Assembly: GCA_040389065.1 (NCBI GenBank)
Contig: JAZKAR010000006.1
Span: 119,854 to 183,853 of the forward strand
Length of the DNA stretch: 64,000 bases
Source: JAZKAR01 sp040389065
GTDB taxonomy: Bacteria > Pseudomonadota > Gammaproteobacteria > Burkholderiales > Casimicrobiaceae
Direction of reading: 5' to 3'
A program made the position numbers and the translations under genes. The stretch's first letter is position 1; the number at the start of each line of letters is the position of its first letter. Below the pieces are notes generated by a model, which ran no database searches, had not been told where the DNA came from, and saw only the letters and a list, made by a program, of their open reading frames with translations. Positions 8,754 to 17,978 of this stretch are shown here, one piece after another.

Positions 8754-9035
8754 CTATAAAGTAGGGTACTGCAGAAAATCTATATAGGTTTTTGAATCCT
8801 TTTCTTCCACATCGTTAAGCTCAGTGACGGATGCAGGGCTTGGCCCAGTTTTTGCCCAGGCTGTAATGGTTTGAATAGCTTCAGAAGTACCTTGTACAAT
8901 AGCTTCTACTGTGCCATCACTACAATTTCGTACCCATCCCTGAATCCCTGCATTTTTTGCCGCAATTACCATCGCATAACGATAACCTACCCCTTGCACA
9001 TGTCCATGAATAACAAAATGTCGGGTAACAATCAT
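8754..9035 (-). CDS. acyP: Acylphosphatase
   Basis: A 93-aa enzyme hydrolysing acyl phosphates. The catalytic Arg19 lies in the anion-binding loop GHVQGVGYRY, and Asn37 in GWVRNCSDGTVEA; both signature motifs are intact and the length is normal. An ATG eight codons upstream also exists, but AAGGA lies 7 nt before the ATG used here and this start gives the standard N-terminus. It is convergent with the SDR gene and has no operon partner. A small housekeeping enzyme whose physiological role is unclear in most bacteria. Confidence 0.93.
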   Translation of the reverse strand: MIVTRHFVIHGHVQGVGYRYAMVIAAKNAGIQGWVRNCSDGTVEAIVQGTSEAIQTITAWAKTGPSPASVTELNDVEEKDSKTYIDFLQYPTL

Positions 9036-9396
9036 TTTTATTCCTTTTGAGTTAACCAAGTTATTACAAGCATTGCATGCGTGATTATTACTAAAAATAA
9101 TAATATAAAATGTTTAAGAGGCTGTCTGTTCAACACAACAAATAGCCTTTACAGTTAATCAAAAATGCTTTTAAACAGCCTAAATAAACACAGATATGTG
9201 AAAATTAAAAAATTAATTAAGGGTAGCTGGGTTTTGATTCAATAGTTGAAGGCTCTCTTTGATGCCTATGTAAACTTTTATGCTGCTTATTACATTATAT
9301 TTATAAAAGAGACTATATTAAACATTGTTAAATTAATTTTTAGCTTGCTTTTACCTCAAGGAAATAAAATTTTGAATATACTGTTGAGGAAAAAAC
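9036..9396. other. Intergenic region without recognised features
   Basis: Divergent spacer between acylphosphatase and the lipoprotein gene. AT-rich, no hairpin or repeat copy seen. An 86-codon frame that runs from here into the lipoprotein gene looks like chance. Confidence 0.5.
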
Positions 9397-9981
9397 ATGG
9401 CAAAATCAATACGGCATCTAGCAGCAGTACTGGGAATTATAACGACTATTTCGATGGGGTTGAGCGGGTGCGCAAGCTTGCTCCCAACGGCCAAAGAAGA
9501 TACTAAAACACTGTGGCATAGCTATTCTGAAGCCCATGAAATGTACAAAAAAATCGTTCCAGGCCAAACGAGCTTGAACGAATTGAAAACTATGGGAATT
9601 GATCCTGCTGTTACATCCAATGTGTCTTTATTAGGCGAGGCTGATATGCTCCGCCGACTATTAGTGGCCTTTCCCTCAGATATTCGTTTGCTCGATAAGA
9701 ATTTGAGAGAGTGTATGTCTTCTCAGCATGAGTGTTTTGCTTACGAAATTGAGCAAAACCATCGTGATCGTAAACGTACAGGTAACGTTTTGCTAGATTT
9801 ATTTAATTTTAAACGTCATACCGATGTATCTGGCTGGCAATTTGATACCATATTTGTTATTGGTGACGGCATTGTTATTTATAAACAATGGAGTGGAAAA
9901 CCAAACATCCAACAATCAGAAGATGAGTCTAATCCCCTTGGCCCTTTCCAGAACATGGCGCCCTCTTTAATCAAGCGCTAA
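9397..9981 (+). CDS. Predicted lipoprotein of unknown function
   Basis: A 194-aa protein with a type II signal peptide: basic start, hydrophobic stretch 8-21 and lipobox LSGC with the modified Cys at 25. The following residues include VPGQTSLNEL, which resembles the short helix-turn of SmpA/OmlA-type envelope proteins, but the rest does not match a family I know. Start supported by TGAGGA 8 nt upstream. The residue after the lipid Cys is Ala, so sorting to the outer membrane is expected by the +2 rule. Single gene with no operon partner. Confidence is high that it is expressed as a lipoprotein and low on function. Confidence 0.8.
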   Translation: MAKSIRHLAAVLGIITTISMGLSGCASLLPTAKEDTKTLWHSYSEAHEMYKKIVPGQTSLNELKTMGIDPAVTSNVSLLGEADMLRRLLVAFPSDIRLLDKNLRECMSSQHECFAYEIEQNHRDRKRTGNVLLDLFNFKRHTDVSGWQFDTIFVIGDGIVIYKQWSGKPNIQQSEDESNPLGPFQNMAPSLIKR

Positions 9982-10251
9982 TAGAGTAAATAGCTGCTAT
10001 CAACGTATCGCTTATTTGAGTACGGGGTTTTAGAGATATATTGTTGTTCGTAAAAGCCTAAAAACTAGTCGAGAATTTAGGCCGCATCGTAAATGTTTCA
10101 ATAAGCAAGGCTAAGTTAAGAAAAGCGAATAATGATAATATTTTCACGAACTAAATTTAACAGGTACACCTTAGTCTAAAAAATGCCACACAATTCCGAT
10201 CGATTAATACGAGACGAGAAAAGAAAGATAGTTTAAAACGCATTATTAATA

Positions 10252-10842
10252 TTAGAAATTAAAAGGTCCTTCACAAATAATTTCTTCTAAAGGTTTCCGA
10301 TCGCTAGGCGTTTCTTTTTCTCTAAGCTGATCAGGCAATAATTCGTTTTTTCCTGGTTTGCCTATCGCAATCATTGCTTCTACTTTAAAGTCTTCAGGAA
10401 CATTGAGAGCGGCCTGGGCGCGATCATAATCAAAGCCTTGCATGCCATGCACTACATAGTTGTGCGAGAAGCCTTGTAAGGCCAAGTTTTCCCAAGCAGC
10501 TCCGGCATCAAACGTATGAGTAATCGAAGGTTTGCCATTGTAATCGAATGTGGTTTTCGACAAAATTACGACGAGTACAGCAGCTTTTTCAGCCCATGCT
10601 TTGTTTGCATCAGCGAGTAAATCTAAAAACAATGGCCAATGTTCCGTTTGATTACGGGCATATAAAAAGCGCCAGGGCTGATTATTATAAGAAGATGGCG
10701 CCCAGCGTGCAGCTTCAAAAAGCACCTTTAATGCAGGTTCTTCTATACATTCTCCAGACATAGCGCGTGGTGACCATCGATCAATAAAGATGGGATCAAC
10801 AGTCGGGTGATTTGTTATACGTGTTTCGCTTCCTTTTATCAT
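10252..10842 (-). CDS. Nitroreductase-family FMN oxidoreductase
   Basis: A 196-aa NAD(P)H-dependent flavoenzyme. RWSPRAMSG near residue 25 and the AARWAPSSYNNQPWRF segment around 45-60 supply the FMN phosphate and ring contacts of the nitroreductase fold. The C-terminal IAIGKPG matches the family's dimer/FMN region. It is a compact version without extra domains. AGGAG lies 7 nt before the ATG. Monocistronic. Family members reduce nitro groups, quinones or flavins; the substrate cannot be read from sequence. Confidence 0.9.
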   Translation of the reverse strand: MIKGSETRITNHPTVDPIFIDRWSPRAMSGECIEEPALKVLFEAARWAPSSYNNQPWRFLYARNQTEHWPLFLDLLADANKAWAEKAAVLVVILSKTTFDYNGKPSITHTFDAGAAWENLALQGFSHNYVVHGMQGFDYDRAQAALNVPEDFKVEAMIAIGKPGKNELLPDQLREKETPSDRKPLEEIICEGPFNF

Positions 10843-11184
10843 ATAGAACTCCTAATTTTTATTGAGCGGTTCGTTTAAGGAAGAATAAGAGAGAAAGATA
10901 CTTAAGAGTGCGGGAAAGATAACTACTTATCGTACTAGGCTCTATTCATGCTTTCAATAAACGCCAAAGAAACCTGACTTTTGTGACAGGGCAAAAATTG
11001 AGAGAGCTCTAGAGAAGATTATTTTAAAGTAGGGTGAAAACCATATTGTTATAGCGATTATACTGTCTCTATAACCTTATAGATCTGAAGCAGTTTTGCT
11101 TGGGTTTTATTTATTAACAGTATGATTTTAAAGGTAAGTTATATTAAAATTTTTTGAAAAGCTTTCAGGTTAGTGATGGCATGC
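10843..11184. other. Intergenic region without recognised features
   Basis: Upstream of the nitroreductase and downstream of the DMT transporter. No repeat copy, no clear terminator and no credible reading frame seen. Confidence 0.5.
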
Positions 11185-12111
11185 TTATCGCAGTAGAATG
11201 AGTGCCGTACCTAGCGTGGTGAGGCCTGCACCTAGCCAAGCTCCTGGTGCAGGAGCTTGCTTTAAATAAAACCAAAGTAAAGGTAAAACGAGAACAGGAG
11301 TTACCGCTGATAATACCGATACGATTCCCAGATTGCCATGGCGTAGGGCAAGCAACAGCAGAGTCATTCCTACTCCCATGCCTAAAATTCCATTAAGAGC
11401 AGTTTGAGCAAACATTTTTTTTGTAATAGGTTGAAGTGCTTTTGCAGCAGGAAAACCTGTTAGATAGAGGCAGCTATGTGCCAATGCAGCGATTGTTACA
11501 CGAATAGCCGCGGCGGTAATGGGGTCAACGTTAGCTTGCATCACTGGTTTGGCAAACAGTGTGCTGATAGCTTGGCAACAGGCTGATAAAAGACCAAGAC
11601 CTATTCCTAATGCTATCGAGCCATTGTTAGTTTCCCACACATGGGCTTTTTCTTTATTTCGTCCCATCATAATGGCTATCATAACGCCTGTAATGGTGAG
11701 AGTAATGCCAATCATTGCCTGATTGTTGAGGCTGTCATGAAAAATATAAAACCCTAGCAAAACACTAAAAATGGCATGCGTTGCAAATAAAACCCCTGAT
11801 CGTCTGGGGCCTAAGCGGTTCATGGATGAAAATAAGGCGGTATCACCAATAAAAATACCAATTAAACCGCTTAAAGCCATATTTTTAAATACACCAAGCG
11901 GCAATGTTTGCCATCCACTTGTTAGTAAAACCACTGCCCATAGTACAAACGCAACAATGATCATTCTCCAGCGCGTAAAAGCAAACGCTCCTAAATGGCG
12001 TGCAGGTGTCACGGATGATAGACTACTGCATGCCCAACATGCAGCAGCGCCTAAAGCAAGAAAATCATAAGGTATTTGCATAGGGGCTTTACTATTTAGA
12101 GTGTTCTTCAA
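11185..12111 (-). CDS. EamA/DMT-family permease
   Basis: A 308-aa inner-membrane protein with about ten hydrophobic helices arranged as two EamA repeats (about residues 15-147 and 168-305). It belongs to the drug/metabolite transporter superfamily, usually exporters of amino acids or small metabolites. The second repeat carries the typical PVLVLPLLWFYLKQAP segment near the end. It is followed upstream by the LysR gene on the same strand at a 124-bp distance, so the LysR regulator might control it as well as the divergent aminotransferase. The substrate is unknown. Confidence 0.88.
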   Translation of the reverse strand: MKNTLNSKAPMQIPYDFLALGAAACWACSSLSSVTPARHLGAFAFTRWRMIIVAFVLWAVVLLTSGWQTLPLGVFKNMALSGLIGIFIGDTALFSSMNRLGPRRSGVLFATHAIFSVLLGFYIFHDSLNNQAMIGITLTITGVMIAIMMGRNKEKAHVWETNNGSIALGIGLGLLSACCQAISTLFAKPVMQANVDPITAAAIRVTIAALAHSCLYLTGFPAAKALQPITKKMFAQTALNGILGMGVGMTLLLLALRHGNLGIVSVLSAVTPVLVLPLLWFYLKQAPAPGAWLGAGLTTLGTALILLR

Positions 12112-12235
12112 TCGTTTTATAAACGTTGATGTATCTTACTACGATTTAAAAATTTAAATAATAAAAAAGAATAAGTTTATTTCTTGTTGGTGTATGCTTG
12201 ATGTGGATTGATTAAACACTCATAAATAAGATTTG

Positions 12236-13132
12236 CTATTGCTCGTGCGTTTCTAAGATTTTTTGCCATATGTGCGCTACCGCTCTCCGGATATTGCTTT
12301 TAGCACGATACGCTACAATCGATACCTTGATATCCCATTCTCCATTACCAACAGCGATAAGGTTATCTGATTGCCCATGTTTAAATGTGCTATCTGAAAG
12401 CCAAGCGACACCAAATCCACGTGTAGCAAGATCTTTTAGAACATCAGACATTTCGACCTCAAATGCCTTAAAGCCAAACAAGGTTTGGGGAGCATTTTTT
12501 ATCGCAGTATTTACTAATCGAGCAAAATAGGCATTAGGCGAATACATGAGTAACGGTATTGGTTGAAGTGTGGTGCCCGGCATCACTATTTTTCCGCTAT
12601 CAACTAATTCGAGTGATGCAAAGGGTCTAATCGTTTCAATGCCAATTTCATGACGTTCAAAACGAGTTTCATCAAGATGATTAGGATGAGTAGTTGGATG
12701 AAAACAAATTAATAAATCAGCTAAGCCAGCACTCATGAGGGTTAATATGTCATGTACATTGCCCACTTCAATGCTGCAACTCATGCACGTATCAGTTACC
12801 CATGCACTCCACCATTCCGGTAATCGGGTGGTTGCAAGTGAATAGGGAATAGCAACACGCACATGGTTGCGTGATGGAACTTCTCCGATTTCTGCTTTTG
12901 CATCGGCAATGCGATTAAGAAGATCAATAGCAACTAACCTAAATTGCTCACCTGCGCTGGTTAAATGAGTAGGGAATGCAGTGCGGTCAATGAGCTTTGC
13001 ACCTAACCAATGTTCAAGAGCTTGAATGCGGCGGCTAAAGGCTGCTTGCGATACATTACGAATTTCAGCTGCGTGCGTAAAATTTCTTACATCTGCCAGG
13101 GTGACAAAGTCTTGAAACCATCTAGTATCCAT
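12236..13132 (-). CDS. LysR-family regulator, DgdR-like by context
   Basis: A 298-aa regulator with an N-terminal winged helix-turn-helix (residues 1-60, RNFTHAAEIRNVSQAAFSRR as the recognition region) and a C-terminal co-inducer-binding domain from about 90. It is transcribed divergently from a dialkylglycine decarboxylase-like gene across a 180-bp intergenic region that contains a T-N11-A palindrome. The known dgdA gene also has a divergent LysR activator, dgdR, so the same role is inferred here. It could also act on the DMT permease downstream. Confidence 0.88.
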   Translation of the reverse strand: MDTRWFQDFVTLADVRNFTHAAEIRNVSQAAFSRRIQALEHWLGAKLIDRTAFPTHLTSAGEQFRLVAIDLLNRIADAKAEIGEVPSRNHVRVAIPYSLATTRLPEWWSAWVTDTCMSCSIEVGNVHDILTLMSAGLADLLICFHPTTHPNHLDETRFERHEIGIETIRPFASLELVDSGKIVMPGTTLQPIPLLMYSPNAYFARLVNTAIKNAPQTLFGFKAFEVEMSDVLKDLATRGFGVAWLSDSTFKHGQSDNLIAVGNGEWDIKVSIVAYRAKSNIRRAVAHIWQKILETHEQ

Positions 13133-13204
13133 TATCCGCTTTTCTCCTTGAGTGTGATTTTCTAAGGTTACTTAGCTGAAGGTGATGTTATTTCTGCAAT
13201 CATA

Positions 13205-13219
13205 ATGCGCATGATGCAT
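13205..13219. promoter_or_regulatory. LysR-type operator candidate (T-N11-A)
   Basis: ATGC-N7-GCAT is an interrupted palindrome whose inner part fits the LysR consensus T-N11-A exactly (T at 13206, A at 13218). It lies in the divergent intergenic region, 73 bp from the LysR start and about 92 bp from the aminotransferase start, where a LysR recognition site is expected. Confidence 0.5.
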
Positions 13220-13311
13220 AAGTTTCGTATGTGATATTAACATTGGACGAGTACTTTTGCTTTAGGTCACCATCTGGTCATTTCATAGCTTATGTAAGAG
13301 AGGAATTGATC

Positions 13312-14622
13312 ATGGCTGACACATTAAGAGAAGCTGCCCAAGAGTTTATGGTTCGTTATGGCGGAGACACCTTTCCTAATTTATTTCGCAGTGCGAAGGG
13401 AAGCATCGTTATCGATGATACAGGACGCGAAATTCTAGATTTTACTTCAGGGCAAATGTGCGCAACGATTGGTCATAATCATCCTGCTATTGTTCGCGCC
13501 GTGCATGAGGCGGGAGAAAAAGCATTTCATATGTTTAGTGGAATGATTCCTGAAGTGGTGGCTGAGCTAGCATCTACATTAGCCCATGATTGGATGCCTG
13601 CTAGTCTTACAAAATCTATTTTTATTAATACAGGCTCAGAAAGTAATGAAGTTGCTTTACGTATGGCAAAAATGTATACGGGTGGATACGAAGTTCTATC
13701 GGTAGGTGGTTCTTGGCACGGTATAACAGGCGGGGTAAGTGCCATCTCATTTGCAAGCGACCGTAAGGGCTATGGTGTACAAGTGCCAGGCGTTTATGTA
13801 ATGCCAGAGCCGAATGACTACAGGCCATATATCAAAGGGTTAAGCGCTGAAGATTCTGCCCTTGCATGCCTTGAGATTGGGCTGAAAATGTATGATATGG
13901 CATCTACAGGTAAGCGTGCTGCTATCATTATTGAACCTATTATTAGTGCTGGCGGCGTATTAGTGCCTCCAAAATCTTATATGCAAGCATTGCGCCGTGC
14001 TGCTGATGAACGCAATATGCTATTGATTTTTGATGAAGCCCAAACTGCTTTTGGTCGAATTGGGCATCGGCATGCATCTGATTTTTTTGGAGTCGTGCCT
14101 GACATTATGACCTTATCTAAAACAATGGGCGGTGGTTTACCTTTGGCTGCAACGGTGACCACAAAAAAAATTGAAGAAGATATTTATGAAAAAGGTTTCA
14201 CTTATTATACAAGCCATGTTTCAGACCCCTTGCCTGCGGCAGTAGGGCTAGCTGTTTTAGATACGATTAAGAAAGAGCTTTTAATTGAACGTGCTCGTAC
14301 TACCGGTGCTTATCTACGAGACAGGTTACAAGAAATGCAAACGCGCTATGAAGCGATAGGCGATGTACGAGGAGAAGGTATGTTGCTTGGTGTGGAACTT
14401 GTAAAAAATCGAGAAACGCGTGAGCCTTTTCATGAGTTAGGCAAACTAACAACAAAGAAATGTTTTGATTTAGGCTTAAGCATGAATATTCGGCGCCGAC
14501 CAGAACGAGGCTCTGTATGGCGAATCGCTCCGCCTTTAACGATCACACATGAAGAAATAGATAAAGGTATCAACATTCTTGAGCAGGCATTACGAGAAAG
14601 CTTGAGTGCGTTAGCTATATAG
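13312..14622 (+). CDS. dgdA: 2,2-dialkylglycine decarboxylase-like class III aminotransferase
   Basis: PLP enzyme of 436 aa expected to decarboxylate 2,2-dialkylglycines (such as 2-aminoisobutyrate) and pass the amino group to pyruvate. Start chosen at an ATG with GAGGAA upstream rather than an ATG 27 codons earlier. The PLP lysine is Lys270 (TLSKTMGGG), the cofactor Asp is 241 (DEAQTAFG), Arg404 (WRIAPPL) binds substrate carboxylate, and Gln48 (FTSGQM) and Trp135 (SWHGITG) match active-site residues of Burkholderia cepacia DgdA. THVSDPLPAAVGL is shared with it. The position of Met141 in that enzyme is Ile here. The divergent LysR gene supports the assignment. A plain omega-aminotransferase is the alternative. 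Confidence 0.82.
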   Translation: MADTLREAAQEFMVRYGGDTFPNLFRSAKGSIVIDDTGREILDFTSGQMCATIGHNHPAIVRAVHEAGEKAFHMFSGMIPEVVAELASTLAHDWMPASLTKSIFINTGSESNEVALRMAKMYTGGYEVLSVGGSWHGITGGVSAISFASDRKGYGVQVPGVYVMPEPNDYRPYIKGLSAEDSALACLEIGLKMYDMASTGKRAAIIIEPIISAGGVLVPPKSYMQALRRAADERNMLLIFDEAQTAFGRIGHRHASDFFGVVPDIMTLSKTMGGGLPLAATVTTKKIEEDIYEKGFTYYTSHVSDPLPAAVGLAVLDTIKKELLIERARTTGAYLRDRLQEMQTRYEAIGDVRGEGMLLGVELVKNRETREPFHELGKLTTKKCFDLGLSMNIRRRPERGSVWRIAPPLTITHEEIDKGINILEQALRESLSALAI

Positions 14623-14768
14623 AACTAAAGCTGCTAATTTTTTTGGATTTTAAAATTTTCTATGGGTTTTCTATATGTTTTATATGAGGCTAGGCACACG
14701 AAAAGAATAGCAAACGTGCTGATATCATCTTTAGTTAGTATTGGCCTTATTTAAAGCTCTTATATACA

Positions 14769-14803
14769 TTGTAGAGGAAAGCAAGTTGCTTATTCCTCTA
14801 CAA
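14769..14803. terminator. Bidirectional hairpin between convergent genes
   Basis: TTGTAGAGGAA (14769-14779) and TTCCTCTACAA (14793-14803) are perfect complements, and the loop AGCAAGTTGCTTA is itself self-complementary. It separates the convergent aminotransferase and GDSL genes. Confidence 0.55.
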
Positions 14804-14845
14804 TTTGAGGGGGGTAATTAACCCATGTCACTTTGAAAGCAGGCT

Positions 14846-16027
14846 TTATTTCCAGCCTGCGTTTTGCAAATCGGTATACACACTATTGGCAAATTGTTGA
14901 TGAACCGTAGTGGTAGGATGCACACTATCAGCAAAGGCATAGGTAAGAGGCGCATTCGAGCTTACATAATCAATTTCATTGCAGAATACTGATGAACGTG
15001 AGCGTAAAGCGGGGTTAGGCGGCGTTTGAGAGTAAGCTGCTAAACTTGTATATATGGCATCTAAATTACAAGCAGTGCCTGCTGTCGTAACCGATATGCC
15101 ATAGATGTTAGGCGATGATATTACATTCGAATAAAAGCCATTAAAGTCAGCCAAGCGTACTTTATTATTACTGACAACTGTATTTTGAAGCGCAGTATTA
15201 ATTGTTTGCGACATAAGATTTAAAAGCGATTGTGCTTCAGTGCTTGTTGCAGCACCAAAAGGTGTTTTAGATAAGTCTGGAAGCGTACCGACAAGCACTT
15301 TTGAAGCGCCTGCATCAATGAGTCTGTTGATTTGTTGAACGAGCTGAGTAGATGTTTCTACAATATGAGCTTGAGCAATAGGAATATACGTGTTTCCACA
15401 ATTGCTAATGCCATACAACTGTTTAATGATGTCGTTTGACCCACCTTGCACAACAACTAAGGCGTCTGTTGGTACCTGAGGGTTGTCTACTAAATATCGA
15501 TCTATTTGATCTTTTATCGAACTGGCTGTAATGCCATTGCTAACAGGTGTACCTGTAGGCACACATTCTGACCCTGTAATCGTGTATCCAGTTAATGCTG
15601 AGCCTGCTGAATCTACTAATTGCCCATTAATATCAGTTAGATAGGAGGAAAAGGCTGGCGATTCGGTAATTTGCGCGCCGCCTTCTGCATAATTGTTTCC
15701 TCCTTTTAGCACAATTCCTGATGAGCCATTGGGTCCAACTCCCGGCCCTGTTGAACGATTGGTGGTCAATGGTAAATGGTAATGATCTGCCAAATACTCA
15801 ACCCATACTTTGCCAGGGTTTGTCGTAAATCGCCCACTGGCTGAATAGGTTGTTCCATTAAGTGTGCCAGCCTTTGCGAGGCCTAGCCCTTGATAGGTGC
15901 CGCCATCTGAAAGGCTATCTCCAAATACTATAATCTGAGAAATTTTAGAGTCATCATCAATTTTACACCCCCCTAACATTAATGATAAACAACTGACATA
16001 AAGAATATTACGAATGAATGTTTTCAT
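14846..16027 (-). CDS. GDSL/SGNH-family esterase lipoprotein
   Basis: A 393-aa secreted lipolytic enzyme. From the chosen ATG (AGGAA 8 nt upstream) there is a lipoprotein signal with lipobox LGGC, Cys21 being lipidated. Block I FGDSLSDGG places the nucleophile Ser at 38. GGSND is block III, and DSVHPTTTVH near the C-terminus supplies the Asp and His. Size and motifs resemble SGNH esterases/thermolabile haemolysin-like enzymes without an autotransporter barrel. An Asp follows two residues after the Cys (CKID), not immediately, so outer-membrane sorting is likely. Substrate unknown. Confidence 0.9.
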   Translation of the reverse strand: MKTFIRNILYVSCLSLMLGGCKIDDDSKISQIIVFGDSLSDGGTYQGLGLAKAGTLNGTTYSASGRFTTNPGKVWVEYLADHYHLPLTTNRSTGPGVGPNGSSGIVLKGGNNYAEGGAQITESPAFSSYLTDINGQLVDSAGSALTGYTITGSECVPTGTPVSNGITASSIKDQIDRYLVDNPQVPTDALVVVQGGSNDIIKQLYGISNCGNTYIPIAQAHIVETSTQLVQQINRLIDAGASKVLVGTLPDLSKTPFGAATSTEAQSLLNLMSQTINTALQNTVVSNNKVRLADFNGFYSNVISSPNIYGISVTTAGTACNLDAIYTSLAAYSQTPPNPALRSRSSVFCNEIDYVSSNAPLTYAFADSVHPTTTVHQQFANSVYTDLQNAGWK

Positions 16028-16400
16028 AGAACGATTCCTGGTTATTTTTCTAACAATGATGAATATTATATGAGTGTGATGCACTAAAACTAGAGCGTTG
16101 TATGACACACAATTTTAAGTAAAGAAGACGGTTATGTACTGATTGATAACACGTTGAAAGCATAGCGTAGCAATTGTGTAGGGCCTTCAGTTATTTTTCT
16201 AGCGGGCAATATTGCTAGTAGGCAAACGATAAAGGCTTGCTATGAACAATAGGAAAGTAGAAATAAATATTGTTGTCGATATGTAACTATAATGGGTATG
16301 ACGTTATTATAAATAATACTTAAGATACTCATTGCTGTTAAATAGTAATTGTTATACTGCAGTTTTATATTGTTATTAATAATTAAAATCAAGGAAATAA
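16028..16400. other. Intergenic region without recognised features
   Basis: Divergent spacer between the GDSL lipoprotein and the membrane glycosyltransferase-like gene. AT-rich towards the right; no repeat copy or credible frame seen. Confidence 0.5.
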
Positions 16401-17954
16401 ATGCCTTATTTTTTTGACTTGAAAAATAAATATTCGCTTATTTTTTATATTGGAATACTTTCTTTTTGTATAATATTGATTCGTTATGTCGGTGCGATAA
16501 ATCCGGATATTGAATGGTTAACCTTATGTGCAAAAAGATTGCTTTCAGGTGGAAAATTTTACGATGATTTTTATGAAATTAATAGCCCTTCAAGTATAGT
16601 TTTATATTTTATTTCTGTTTTTTTTGAGAACTTATTACATATTCCTACTTATATTTCAACATCTATAATGGTAGTGCTAGTTATTTGGATGGTGATTGCT
16701 TTATGTAATCTAATCATAAGACAGAGAGAATATCACTTACCCAGCCCTAACGATGATCACTTAAATTTATTCCTTCTATCTTTTTCTTTATGCTATATGG
16801 TCATGCCTTATTTAGGTTTGGCACAAAAAGATCATTATATAGCTATATGTATGTTTCCTTATGCTTTAATTCTTTTTTCTCCTGTGGGTTTTGAAAGGAA
16901 AAATAAGCGCTATATATGTGTTAATTTTTTCTCATCATTGTTATTGGGAATAGTAATTTTATTGAAGCCATATTACATTTTAACTATGTTAGGATTACAT
17001 GGTTTTGCTTATGTTAAGTTTAAAAAAATTCGATTTTCTATCATTGATATAAGTATCATTTTTATTTTTTGCATAAGTTTTATTGGTTTTTATTGGAGCT
17101 ATTATATTACTTGGTATCCTATAGCTAAAGAAGGTATTAAACTTTATAAAGGTTATAATGCCCCGATTGGTGAAGTTATTATGAATTTACTATGGAATTT
17201 AACGCTTCCTTATTTTTTAGCAATTAGTATTTATAAAGATAAACGTTACCATTCGTATGGTTTAGGTAAAGATTTTTGTTACATGTTGTGTGGGTTGGCA
17301 CTGTGCAGTATTCCAGCTTATCTTATACAAAAAAAAGGGTGGTATTATCAACTTTTACCAGTGATATTGCCTTTATGGATAATAATATTTTTCCCTGTTT
17401 TAAATAAAGCGTATAAAAGTAGCAATAAATATCAATTATTAAAAATTATAGGGTTAATATTAATTTTTCTTTATATATTTCAATCATGGTTTTGTAAATC
17501 ATTTTATAGTCCTGGAGAAATAAGTAATTCAAGAAAGTGGGCAAAAGAGGTAGCTTCCTTGCTAAAACCTGATGATGGTTTTATGTGCATTTCTCATTCT
17601 ATGGAATGCCCATTTGCATTGAAGCATTTAGGTGATTATAAGTATGTATCGCGTCAAGCTATTATTCTTTCTTCAGCAGGATCTTTGAATTTATGGAGGA
17701 AAGGAGAGGCATCTAAAGAATTTTTTAACTATTACTTTAAAAGAGATTTAAATAATTTATCACAAGATATTGTAAAAGGTAATGCAAAAGTTTTAGTTAT
17801 TGAGTGGAAATATTTAGAAAATGGGAATATTGAGATATATGGCGATAGTGAAGAATTTAAGGCGCTGTTAAATACATTTAAATTTAAATTAGTAAATTAT
17901 ATAAAAGATTATCCTCATGCTTCCCAAGCAACATGGATTTTTTTAAGACAATGA
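16401..17954 (+). CDS. Polytopic GT-C-like membrane glycosyltransferase (tentative)
   Basis: A 517-aa inner-membrane protein with about ten hydrophobic helices and a soluble C-terminal ~130 residues. After TM1 the loop contains INPDIEWLTLCAKRLL and DDFYEINSPSS. An acidic residue early in the first periplasmic loop and an E-x-N-S-P element are features of GT-C enzymes that use polyprenyl-linked sugars (ArnT/DUF2029-like). The gene is markedly more AT-rich than its neighbours, with long A/T runs, suggesting horizontal acquisition. AAGGAA precedes the ATG. No other polysaccharide genes lie nearby, so donor and acceptor are unknown. Confidence 0.65.
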   Translation: MPYFFDLKNKYSLIFYIGILSFCIILIRYVGAINPDIEWLTLCAKRLLSGGKFYDDFYEINSPSSIVLYFISVFFENLLHIPTYISTSIMVVLVIWMVIALCNLIIRQREYHLPSPNDDHLNLFLLSFSLCYMVMPYLGLAQKDHYIAICMFPYALILFSPVGFERKNKRYICVNFFSSLLLGIVILLKPYYILTMLGLHGFAYVKFKKIRFSIIDISIIFIFCISFIGFYWSYYITWYPIAKEGIKLYKGYNAPIGEVIMNLLWNLTLPYFLAISIYKDKRYHSYGLGKDFCYMLCGLALCSIPAYLIQKKGWYYQLLPVILPLWIIIFFPVLNKAYKSSNKYQLLKIIGLILIFLYIFQSWFCKSFYSPGEISNSRKWAKEVASLLKPDDGFMCISHSMECPFALKHLGDYKYVSRQAIILSSAGSLNLWRKGEASKEFFNYYFKRDLNNLSQDIVKGNAKVLVIEWKYLENGNIEIYGDSEEFKALLNTFKFKLVNYIKDYPHASQATWIFLRQ

Positions 17955-17978
17955 TAACGTATAAGAGTAAATCTAATT

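Noticed and set aside
9246..9506. An 86-codon frame upstream of the lipoprotein gene
   Set aside because: It overlaps the lipoprotein coding sequence in another frame and has no ribosome binding site. The lipoprotein frame has a signal peptide and lipobox.
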